A DNA stretch of 32,941 nucleotides from Alphaproteobacteria bacterium (GTDB taxonomy: Bacteria; Pseudomonadota; Alphaproteobacteria; RF32; CAG-239): contig JAFTWG010000010.1 of assembly GCA_017465405.1 (NCBI GenBank), positions 1 through 32,941 on the forward strand, written 5' to 3'. Positions 25,468 to 31,694 of this stretch are shown here, piece by piece. The number at the start of each line of letters is the position of its first letter. Within the stretch, counting starts at the first letter, position 1. The notes under the pieces were generated by a model. The model saw nothing but the letters and a program-made list of their open reading frames with translations. It had not been told where the DNA came from and did no database searches. Position numbers and translations under genes: made by a program.

Positions 25468-26571
25468 CTAAACTTCAAAAAGTTCTCCGCAGATACAAGG
25501 AACGGGAACACCGGTAGTAAAAGGAAAACTTATCGGCAACAAGCTTAATCGTCTGACCGCCCAAAAGGCTGCAGCTTGTGCATCTATTGCATCAACATTC
25601 CAACCTTTTTCTGCAGTAGTTTTTACCATTACATTTGGCAATCGTTGACGAAGGAACCGCATCAAAGTAGGATTTTTTGCCCCTCCCCCACAAACATAAA
25701 CTTCTTTCGGTAACTCCGGCAAATATAGTGCCATAGAATAAACTATTGATTCAGCAACAAATGCCGTTGCTGTCGCCGCACCGTCTTCAAGACTAAGCCC
25801 TTCCAAATGCTCCATTTTTTCGTTAAACATATTTCTGTCACAAGCTTTAGGCGGAAGAATTGCCAAATATTTATGGTGCATTAAACTTTGTAAAATCTGC
25901 TCATTTATTTTCCCTAAAATTGCGAGACGACCATTATAATCAATATGCATTCCGCCGTGTTTCATTACCCAATCATTGATAACAGCATTGCCAGGTCCGG
26001 AAATAAATGCAGTCATTTCACCGTTTTCACCAAACCACGAAATATCCGTAGTTCCCCCAATATCAATAACTGCCAAGGGTTTCGAACATTTTGAGGTTAA
26101 AGCTTCATAATATATGGGAGAAAGCGGAGCGCCTTTTCCTCCGTTTAAGATGTCGGCTTTACGAAAAGCACTGACAACGGATATTCCGGTAAGTTCAGAT
26201 AACATTTTACCATCGCCGATTTGATGAGTGTAGTTTTCTTTAGGGTTATGACATATTGTATGTCCGGCAAAACCGATTATATCAACTTTTATATCATTAT
26301 CTTGAATAAAGTTTTTTACCAAATCAGCACAAAACTCGGTAAAAGCTATTTCTGTATTGCGAATTTTATTTGCCATATCCGGAGATTCGATAGCACGATG
26401 TCCATCAATTTGGCGAATCGAATCGAGTAAACTTTCTTCAAACGGAATAATATAGGCAGGTCCGAAACCTTTTATATCAACGCCGTCCGTTTCTATTTGA
26501 GCAAGCCCTACTCCCTCGTACGAAGTTGAGCTCATTATTCCTAAAGCACTTATTGTTTTTATATTGTTCAT
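25468..26571 (-). CDS. anmK: Anhydro-N-acetylmuramic acid kinase AnmK, divergent
   Basis: AnmK phosphorylates 1,6-anhydroMurNAc during cell-wall recycling. The protein has 367 residues. Alphaproteobacterial family landmarks are QIGDGKMLSELTG, GGKGAPLSPIYY, SGPGNAVINDWV, LSLEDGAATATAF and the CGGGAKNP motif. Several usual residues differ: MSGTSLDG(V)D reads MSSTSYEGVG, DFR..D reads AFRKAD (catalytic-type Asp kept), GGQGAPL reads GGKGAPL, NLGG..N reads DIGGTTD, and DTGPGN reads ISGPGN. The fold is clear, but activity may be altered. GAGG lies before the ATG. It is divergent from tyrS, as in many alphaproteobacteria. Confidence 0.88.
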   Translation of the reverse strand: MNNIKTISALGIMSSTSYEGVGLAQIETDGVDIKGFGPAYIIPFEESLLDSIRQIDGHRAIESPDMANKIRNTEIAFTEFCADLVKNFIQDNDIKVDIIGFAGHTICHNPKENYTHQIGDGKMLSELTGISVVSAFRKADILNGGKGAPLSPIYYEALTSKCSKPLAVIDIGGTTDISWFGENGEMTAFISGPGNAVINDWVMKHGGMHIDYNGRLAILGKINEQILQSLMHHKYLAILPPKACDRNMFNEKMEHLEGLSLEDGAATATAFVAESIVYSMALYLPELPKEVYVCGGGAKNPTLMRFLRQRLPNVMVKTTAEKGWNVDAIDAQAAAFWAVRRLSLLPISFPFTTGVPVPCICGELFEV

Positions 26572-26651
26572 TTATTTCCTCAAAAATTTGTCTGCCATTA
26601 TATATTTTATGCGTTAATATTTTGTTATTTTAATATTTAGTTATCAAACTC

Positions 26652-26679
26652 TTGAACTCCGAAGATTATATGTTATTAT
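26652..26679 (+). promoter_or_regulatory. Promoter of tyrS
   Basis: TTGAAC (26652-26657) and TATTAT (26674-26679) are 16 bp apart. The predicted start near 26686 lies downstream of the first in-frame ATG (26683), supporting the tyrS start at 26713. Confidence 0.6.
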
Positions 26680-26712
26680 GCGGTGTTATTTTACAAATTA
26701 AGGATAAGGAAA

Positions 26713-27972
26713 ATGAGTAACTTTAAATCTGAATTTTTTAATATTATGGTTGAGCGTGGGTTTTATAATCAATGTACAAATGAAAACGGATTCGACAGCT
26801 ATTTGTATGAATGCGAACAAAATGGAACTCCGGCCGTAGGTTATTTAGGTTCCGATCCTACCGGCGACAGTCTACACGTCGGACATATTGTTCCGTTAAT
26901 GATGATGCGTTGGTTCCAAAAGTGCGGTCATAAACCTTTAACTTTGGTGGGAGGTGCAACCGCACGAATCGGTGACCCGTCCGGAAAAGATAAATTACGT
27001 CCTTTTTTGACCGAAGAAACATTACAACACAATATCAAAGGACTTAAAAAATCATTTATGAAATTTTTGAAATTCGGTGACGGAGCAAATGATGCCGTTA
27101 TGGTTGATAACTGGGATTGGTTCAAAGATATTAATTATCTCGCTTTTTTGCGTGATGTAGGAACATATTATTCAGTTAATCGTATGTTGACCATGGATAG
27201 TGTTAAATCTCGTTTGGAACGTGAACAACCAATGTCGTTTTTAGAGTTTAACTATATGCTTCTGCAAGGTTATGACTTTTGTGAACTATATCAAAAATAT
27301 AATTGTCGTGCTCAAATTGCCGGTTCTGATCAATGGGGTAATATCACCTCGGGAACAGAACTCGGACGCCGTCGTCACGATGTGGAATTATTTGGTTTCA
27401 CAAGTCCGATTATAACCGATTCAAACGGTAAAAAAATGGGCAAATCAGAGGGTAATGCCGTTTGGATTAATGAAGATAAATTGCCAAGTTATGACTATTT
27501 CCAATATTTCCGTAACATCGGAGATGCTGAAGTCGGCAAATGTTTACGTATTTATACCGATTTACCGATTGATGAAATTCGTCGCTTAGAGGCATTAAAA
27601 GACCAAGAAATAAACGAAGCTAAGAAAATTTTAGCTTATGAAGCAACAAAAATTTGCAGAGGAGAATCGGAAGCAGAAGCCGCTAAAGCAACAGCAATAA
27701 AAACTTTTGAACAAGGCGGTATCGGCGGAGAATTACCGTTTATAGAAAAAACAAATGCAGAAGGCGTCAGCATTCTTGAAGCCATTGTAGAAATTGGTTG
27801 GTGCGCAAGCAAGGGCGAAGTTCGACGTTTGATAAAACAAGGCGGAATCAAAGTTAATGACAAGCCGATTAGTGATGAAAACTACTGTTTTTCAAACAAT
27901 GATGTGGTAGATGGACAAATAAAAATTGCACAAGGAAAGAAAAAGTTCGGCTTGATTAAAATTGGCGCTTGA
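26713..27972 (+). CDS. tyrS: Tyrosyl-tRNA synthetase
   Basis: This class I synthetase charges tRNA-Tyr. It has 419 residues, normal for the family. The HIGH motif reads HVGH (55-58) after GYLGSDPTGDSL, and the KMSKS motif reads KMGKS near residue 239. QIAGSDQWGNITSG is the tyrosine/tRNA pocket. The C-terminal S4 domain contains VRRLIKQGGIKVNDKPI. AAGGA directly upstream of the ATG at 26713 supports it over the ATG at 26683. Confidence 0.97.
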   Translation: MSNFKSEFFNIMVERGFYNQCTNENGFDSYLYECEQNGTPAVGYLGSDPTGDSLHVGHIVPLMMMRWFQKCGHKPLTLVGGATARIGDPSGKDKLRPFLTEETLQHNIKGLKKSFMKFLKFGDGANDAVMVDNWDWFKDINYLAFLRDVGTYYSVNRMLTMDSVKSRLEREQPMSFLEFNYMLLQGYDFCELYQKYNCRAQIAGSDQWGNITSGTELGRRRHDVELFGFTSPIITDSNGKKMGKSEGNAVWINEDKLPSYDYFQYFRNIGDAEVGKCLRIYTDLPIDEIRRLEALKDQEINEAKKILAYEATKICRGESEAEAAKATAIKTFEQGGIGGELPFIEKTNAEGVSILEAIVEIGWCASKGEVRRLIKQGGIKVNDKPISDENYCFSNNDVVDGQIKIAQGKKKFGLIKIGA

Positions 27973-27997
27973 CTTTTTTGTCCAAAAACATCACAAT
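27969..27997 (+). promoter_or_regulatory. Candidate promoter for the 84-residue gene
   Basis: TTGACT (27969-27974) overlaps the tyrS stop, and CACAAT (27992-27997) follows after 17 bp. The -10 box is weak. Confidence 0.35.
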
Positions 27998-28044
27998 AGA
28001 ACTACAGTAAACATATTTATAAATTATTAAATACACATTCAACG

Positions 28045-28299
28045 ATGGCGAGAATTGTAAAGACTCAAGAGATGAAAGTTAGAAAAGTTATGCTTTCTAA
28101 CTGGTTGACAACCCTCTTTTTTGGTAAGAAGAAACAAACCAAAGTAGAGATTCCTACCGCAAGATTCCGCGGAACAACTCATCCGAAAAAAGGCGATATG
28201 TTCGCTTTGGAGCAGGCGTTCTATGATGACGGCAAGGTTGAGGTAAGAATCTTTATTAACGGAGAGGAGGTTATATCAAAACCATTGAGTAAAGAGTAG
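28045..28299 (+). CDS. Small basic protein of unknown function
   Basis: The protein has 84 residues, not recognised. It has a basic N-terminal half with KKKQ, then a beta-like end (GKVEVRIFINGEEVISKPL). No ribosome site of the usual kind precedes the ATG, although most neighbours have one. A strong terminator follows, supporting a separate short transcript. Other ATGs inside the frame (codons 10 and 16) are possible starts. Confidence 0.6.
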   Translation: MARIVKTQEMKVRKVMLSNWLTTLFFGKKKQTKVEIPTARFRGTTHPKKGDMFALEQAFYDDGKVEVRIFINGEEVISKPLSKE

Positions 28300-28313
28300 C
28301 CGTAGCATTCTAT

Positions 28314-28352
28314 CAAAAAAAGGAGCCACCCGAACAGGTTGCTCCTTTTTAA
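28314..28352 (+). terminator. Terminator after the 84-residue gene
   Basis: AAAAAAGGAGC (ending at 28325) pairs with GCTCCTTTTT (28341-28350), with an inner ACC/GGT pairing and a T run. Confidence 0.85.
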
Positions 28353-28375
28353 GTTATAAAGCACTAAAAAAGCTA

Positions 28376-28403
28376 TTGACAAGGAAAGAAAAAAAGCTAT
28401 ATT
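28376..28403 (+). promoter_or_regulatory. Promoter of rpmG
   Basis: TTGACA (28376-28381) and TATATT (28398-28403) are 16 bp apart. It lies about 45 bp before the rpmG start. Confidence 0.75.
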
Positions 28404-28449
28404 ACACCCAACGTAATATGTGTAAACCTATATGTAAAGGTATTTTAAA

Positions 28450-28617
28450 ATGGCTAAAGCAATTAAAGTAAAAGTAAAATTAGAAAGCACTGCCGGTACA
28501 GGTACATTCTATCTCGCAGAGAAGAATCCTAGAACTCATCCGGAAAAGTTGACTTTGAAAAAATATGACAAGAAAACTAAAAAACACGAAGAATTCGTTG
28601 AAAAGAAAATGAAGTAG
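28450..28617 (+). CDS. rpmG: 50S ribosomal protein L33
   Basis: The protein has 55 residues. MAKAIKVKVKLESTAGTGTF, then YLAEKNPRTHPEKLTLKKYD and a KHEEFVEKK ending match L33. It is the cysteine-free type (no CxxC zinc pairs), as is usual in proteobacteria. AAAGG lies before the ATG. It has its own promoter and terminator. Confidence 0.96.
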   Translation: MAKAIKVKVKLESTAGTGTFYLAEKNPRTHPEKLTLKKYDKKTKKHEEFVEKKMK

Positions 28618-28636
28618 TTTCTTGTAAGAGAGATGA

Positions 28637-28665
28637 AATGCCGGTTATTTCCGGCATTTTTTTTG
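28637..28665 (+). terminator. Terminator of rpmG
   Basis: ATGCCGG (28638-28644) pairs with CCGGCAT (28651-28657), followed by a run of eight T. Confidence 0.92.
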
Positions 28666-28685
28666 TTTTAAATTCATAAACAGTA

Positions 28686-28714
28686 TTGACTTTTTGACTA
28701 AAATATCATATTTT
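28686..28714 (+). promoter_or_regulatory. Promoter of the two-TM protein gene
   Basis: TTGACT (28686-28691) and TATTTT (28709-28714) are 17 bp apart. The sequence ATATTTTGTCTA around and after the -10 is shared with the promoter at 24626-24654. Confidence 0.55.
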
Positions 28715-28771
28715 GTCTACTAACAAACAATTAAAGATAAATTATTCATAAACTTCAAAAAAATTTTCAGT

Positions 28772-29236
28772 ATGGAACAGAGATTAAAGATTCGAATTGC
28801 TTTGATTGCAATTTTGGTTGTCGCTGCGGGAGTGTTCTTCTACTACAATTTCAGCTTTGCACTTGCATCATGGATTATGGTAGGCATTGTACTTTTCGCC
28901 GGCTTTTTTGTGTGGAATCAGTGCAAAGTTGTTGAGCAACGCAAAAAATGGTTGGCAGATCCAATTCCTCCTCACTTCTATGAGTTTGATGACTTTTTCT
29001 GGAAATTGACGATTAACCAACAGTATTGGTATCTGTCAAACATTTGCACGAAAGATGATGTGAAGGGATTGATAGATGAGTATGAGGGAAAGATCAAAAA
29101 ACTGTGGGAAAGCTCTACTGACAATTTGTATGATAAAATCAGGGATGCTCAAAGTCTTGAGGAGAAAGTACTCACCCTCATGTATTATATAGACTTCTAC
29201 GGTGACGAAGAGGGGGATCCCGAGGACATAGACTAG
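28772..29236 (+). CDS. Small membrane protein, two N-terminal TM segments
   Basis: The protein has 154 residues, not recognised. Two close membrane segments (about 8-26 and 31-49) are followed by a soluble acidic domain (FYEFDDFFWKLTINQQYWYL and a C-terminal run rich in Asp and Glu). Both ends are probably cytoplasmic, since Arg and Lys lie before the first segment and after the second. No ribosome site is visible before the ATG. A clear promoter and terminator bracket it. Confidence 0.7.
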   Translation: MEQRLKIRIALIAILVVAAGVFFYYNFSFALASWIMVGIVLFAGFFVWNQCKVVEQRKKWLADPIPPHFYEFDDFFWKLTINQQYWYLSNICTKDDVKGLIDEYEGKIKKLWESSTDNLYDKIRDAQSLEEKVLTLMYYIDFYGDEEGDPEDID

Positions 29237-29253
29237 ACTGTGTCTAACACCAC

Positions 29254-29286
29254 AAAAAAGGAAGAACAAAAGTTCTTCCTTTTTTC
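29254..29286. terminator. Bidirectional terminator between convergent genes
   Basis: AAAAAAGGAAGAAC pairs perfectly with GTTCTTCCTTTTTT around an AAAA loop. It serves the gene ending at 29236 and the one ending at 29298. Confidence 0.92.
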
Positions 29287-29297
29287 TATATATAAAT

Positions 29298-29945
29298 TTA
29301 TCTTCTGCGTCTTCTGGTAACTACTTCATATTCATCATCATAATTTGCAACCATTTCTTCTTTCATACGCATCATTTCTTCTTCTGCCTCTATGGCCTCT
29401 TGTTCAGCTTTTCGAATTTCTTCTTCCTCTTTTCTTACTCGTTCTTCTTCGGCTCTAATTCTTTCCTGTTCTTCTATTTGAGATTGAATAATAGCATTTT
29501 GTCGTTCTGTTTCATCAGTTTCAATAGAAGCAGGTTCAACCGATTGAGCCACTATCTCTTCACCTAAAATGTCGCTAACTTGCTTATTGATATATTCTAT
29601 ACGACTAACCGCTCCTCTACCCGCAACATCTACATCATCAAACATCGCAGAATAAAAATCTTCATTGTACAAAGGCTCTTCACCTAATTCGCCTTTAGCT
29701 TTTTTGTCTGCTTGCACTCTCATTGAAAAATTTATATATTCTTCTCTTGTAATTTCATCATCTCCATTTTCATCAATGAGTGTAAATTTTTCTCCGGCAT
29801 CTCTTGTTGTCATATCTCTCATCATAGCATTCACACTCTGTTCCGGAGTTAATGTCGGTTCAGGTAAAGCTGCTGTTTCTTGAGCATAAGAATTTCCGGC
29901 AAAAAAGACACTTAAAGCCAATCCAGCTAACAGAATTTTATTCAT
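29298..29945 (-). CDS. Exported EF-hand protein with charged coiled-coil tail
   Basis: The protein has 215 residues. The signal peptide (1-21) ends N-S-Y-A before Gln22. A canonical EF-hand loop DENGDDEITREE lies at 58-69 with Asp/Asn/Asp ligands and the final Glu. A second, incomplete loop DDVDVAGRGAVSRIEY is near 103-118. Residues about 148-200 are a Glu/Arg/Lys coiled coil (EEERVRKEEEEIRKAEQ), and the chain ends in five Arg. Calcium binding in the periplasm is inferred. AAAGGAG lies before the ATG. The partner and role are unknown. Confidence 0.8.
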   Translation of the reverse strand: MNKILLAGLALSVFFAGNSYAQETAALPEPTLTPEQSVNAMMRDMTTRDAGEKFTLIDENGDDEITREEYINFSMRVQADKKAKGELGEEPLYNEDFYSAMFDDVDVAGRGAVSRIEYINKQVSDILGEEIVAQSVEPASIETDETERQNAIIQSQIEEQERIRAEEERVRKEEEEIRKAEQEAIEAEEEMMRMKEEMVANYDDEYEVVTRRRRR

Positions 29946-30030
29946 TTTTTATTCTCCTTTGTAATAATATAACATTATAATAACAGCTAATTTTTATCTA
30001 ACAATATTTTTTTGATAAATTTTCTTAAAA

Positions 30031-30058
30031 TTGACTTTTTGCATTTTGTATATATAAT
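30031..30058 (+). promoter_or_regulatory. Promoter of the CoA-transferase operon
   Basis: TTGACT (30031-30036) and TATAAT (30053-30058) are 16 bp apart, one of the best matches in the window. Confidence 0.75.
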
Positions 30059-30090
30059 GAGCTCGATAAAAATTAATGATTGAGAAATAA

Positions 30091-30741
30091 GTGAAAGAAA
30101 TAATATCAATAAAACAAGCCGCAAATTTGATAAAAGAAGGTTCTTCGATTATGATTGGAGGTTTCTTGCGTTGCGGCACTCCATACAAAACAATAAATGA
30201 AATTGTAAAAAATAAAACTTCAAATTTAACTCTTATAGCAAATGATACCAGTTATCCGGAATATGACCGTGGACAATTAATCGTAAATAAGTTGGTGAAA
30301 AAAGCCATTGTCGCTCACATTGGCACCAATCCCGAAACGGGAAAACAGATGAATGCCGGAGAATTGGATGTTGAGCTTATTCCAATGGGAACTTTGGTAG
30401 AAAAAATTCGTTCCGCCGGAGCAGGATTAGGTGGTTTTCTAACCCCTACAGGAGTTGGAACCATTGTTGAAAACGGCAAAGAAACAATGGTTGTTGACGG
30501 CAAAAAATATTTATTTGAAAAACCGCTTAAAGCTGATGTGGCCATAATTTACGCAACTAAAGCCGACAAATTCGGCAATGCTTTTCTTGACGGTACTACT
30601 CGTAATTTTAATACAGTTATGGCTACGGCTGCCGATACTGTTATTCTTGAACCGGAAGAAATAACTGATGAACCGCTTAATCCGGCTGAAATTACAATTC
30701 CGGGAATTTTTATTGATTACATAGCAACTGAGGGCAAATAA
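30091..30741 (+). CDS. atoD: CoA-transferase subunit A, AtoD/CtfA type
   Basis: This is the alpha subunit of a two-subunit acetate/butyrate–acetoacetate CoA-transferase (family I). It has 216 residues. SSIMIGGFLRCGTP (family GGF...G.P), LTLIANDT, GTLVEKIRSAGAGLGGFLTPTGVGT and KADVAIIYATKADKFGNAFLDGTTRNFN are characteristic. The start is GTG at 30091; an ATG at 30076 in the same frame is cut off by TAA after four codons. The ribosome site is weak (TGAGAAA). It is followed after 1 bp by the beta subunit. The acid substrate is not readable from sequence. Confidence 0.92.
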   Translation: MKEIISIKQAANLIKEGSSIMIGGFLRCGTPYKTINEIVKNKTSNLTLIANDTSYPEYDRGQLIVNKLVKKAIVAHIGTNPETGKQMNAGELDVELIPMGTLVEKIRSAGAGLGGFLTPTGVGTIVENGKETMVVDGKKYLFEKPLKADVAIIYATKADKFGNAFLDGTTRNFNTVMATAADTVILEPEEITDEPLNPAEITIPGIFIDYIATEGK

Positions 30742-30742
30742 A

Positions 30743-31396
30743 ATGGAACTGTCAAAAGAACAATGTCGCGAAATTATCGCTCGCCGAATTGCTCAGGAAT
30801 TAAAAGAAGGGGATGTAGTTACTTTAGGTATTGGTCTGCCGACTGAAGTTGCAAATTATATTCCTCATAATATCCACGTTATGTTACAATCAGAAAACGG
30901 AATGATAGGAATTGGTCAAAAAGATACCGAAGCACCTGAAATTGCCAAGGTTACTAATGCCGGAGGATTGCCGGTAACCACTCGTCCCGGAGCTGTATTT
31001 TTTGATAGCGCCATGTCTTTCACCATTATCAGAGGCGGACATGTCAATATTACCGTTTTAGGAGCATTACAAGTTGACAGTCATGGCAATTTAGCAAATT
31101 GGATGATACCCGGTGCCTTTGTTCCCGGCATGGGCGGAGCAATGGATTTAACTGTCGGAGCTCAAAAAGTTATTATTGCGATGGAACATACTACGGGTAA
31201 GGGAGAACCGAGAATCGTTAAAAACTGTACAATTCCGCTGACGGCAGAAGGTGAAGTTGATATGATTGTTACCGAAAGATGTGTTTTGGAAGTAACAAAA
31301 GAAGGATTATTATTAAAAGAAATAAATCCGATGTTTACATTAGAAGATATTTTGAAAGACACAGAAGCAGAATTAATTATTCCCGATAATCTTTAG
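30743..31396 (+). CDS. atoA: CoA-transferase subunit B, AtoA/CtfB type
   Basis: This is the beta subunit, which carries the catalytic Glu51 in LQSENGMIG (family SENG). It has 217 residues. It also has GIGLPTEVANYIP, the GG-RGG-like SFTIIRGGHVNITVLGALQVD and IPGAFVPGMGGAMDL. Together with the upstream subunit it moves CoA between short-chain acids, possibly for acetoacetate use or acid exchange in an anaerobic or gut habitat (inference). A terminator follows. Confidence 0.94.
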   Translation: MELSKEQCREIIARRIAQELKEGDVVTLGIGLPTEVANYIPHNIHVMLQSENGMIGIGQKDTEAPEIAKVTNAGGLPVTTRPGAVFFDSAMSFTIIRGGHVNITVLGALQVDSHGNLANWMIPGAFVPGMGGAMDLTVGAQKVIIAMEHTTGKGEPRIVKNCTIPLTAEGEVDMIVTERCVLEVTKEGLLLKEINPMFTLEDILKDTEAELIIPDNL

Positions 31397-31475
31397 AATA
31401 CAAAATTTAAACATGATAATCACTCGTTTTTTACGAGGTGTTTCACATTATCTTCTTTATATTATAATTAGCTGT

Positions 31476-31515
31476 AAAAAAGAGCCTTCTGTATAAACAT
31501 AAAGGCTCTTTTTTT
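31476..31515 (+). terminator. Terminator of the CoA-transferase operon
   Basis: AAAAAGAGCCTT pairs with AAGGCTCTTTTT around a 13-base loop, followed by T. The run of A on the 5' side makes it bidirectional, so it would also stop transcription leaving the right promoter cassette leftward. Confidence 0.9.
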
Positions 31516-31519
31516 AGAT

Positions 31520-31553
31520 TTGTTCTCAAAAAACGATCGTTTTTTTAGTACCT
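31520..31553. repeat. 34-bp palindrome, distal copy of the right cassette
   Basis: The site has CGATCG at 31534-31539, a TTGTTC arm at 31520-31525 and AAAAAA/TTTTTT around the core. The inner arm reads GTACCT instead of GAACAA. It starts 4 bp after the terminator. Confidence 0.75.
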
Positions 31554-31556
31554 AAT

Positions 31557-31585
31557 TTTGTAATACTTTAAAATTTAAATTTCAA
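31557..31585 (-). promoter_or_regulatory. Promoter in the right cassette, pointing away from the adhesin gene
   Basis: On the minus strand TTGAAA (31585-31580) is followed after 17 bp by TACAAA (31562-31557). A further 17 bp separate the -10 from the CGATCG core, exactly as in the left cassette. It therefore drives leftward into the terminator at 31476-31515. No convincing plus-strand promoter lies between the palindromes or before the ATG at 31695. Confidence 0.5.
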
Positions 31586-31626
31586 TAAAAAACAAATTGT
31601 TATTCACTTTTAGATTTTGTCATTTT

Positions 31627-31660
31627 TTGTTTCCAAAAAACGATCGTTTATTTAGAACAA
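31627..31660. repeat. 34-bp palindrome, gene-proximal copy of the right cassette
   Basis: The site has CGATCG at 31641-31646, TTGTTT (one mismatch) at 31627-31632 and GAACAA at 31655-31660. It is centred 107 bp from the distal copy. The outer arm starts TTTATTT, as in the left cassette. Confidence 0.75.
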
Positions 31661-31694
31661 AAATACACAAAACAACTTTTTAGGAGAATCCGAA

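Larger units (their letters stand above)
31520..31660. other. Putative invertible promoter cassette, OFF orientation
   Basis: The layout is the same as at 2519-2658, but the interior between the cores is reversed relative to its gene. Reverse complementing it restores the blocks AACAAAAAAT, AAGTG, TTTGTTTTT-ATTGAAA and the promoter in register with the left cassette. The outer flanks match without reversal (TTTATTT on the gene side). Inversion is inferred from this pattern. Confidence 0.65.

Noticed and set aside
26683..26712. 10-residue N-terminal extension of TyrS
   Set aside because: The predicted transcript starts near 26686 and AAGGA sits before the ATG at 26713.
30076..30090. Start of atoD at the ATG at 30076
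   Set aside because: It is in frame but closed by TAA after four codons. The GTG at 30091 begins the conserved sequence.
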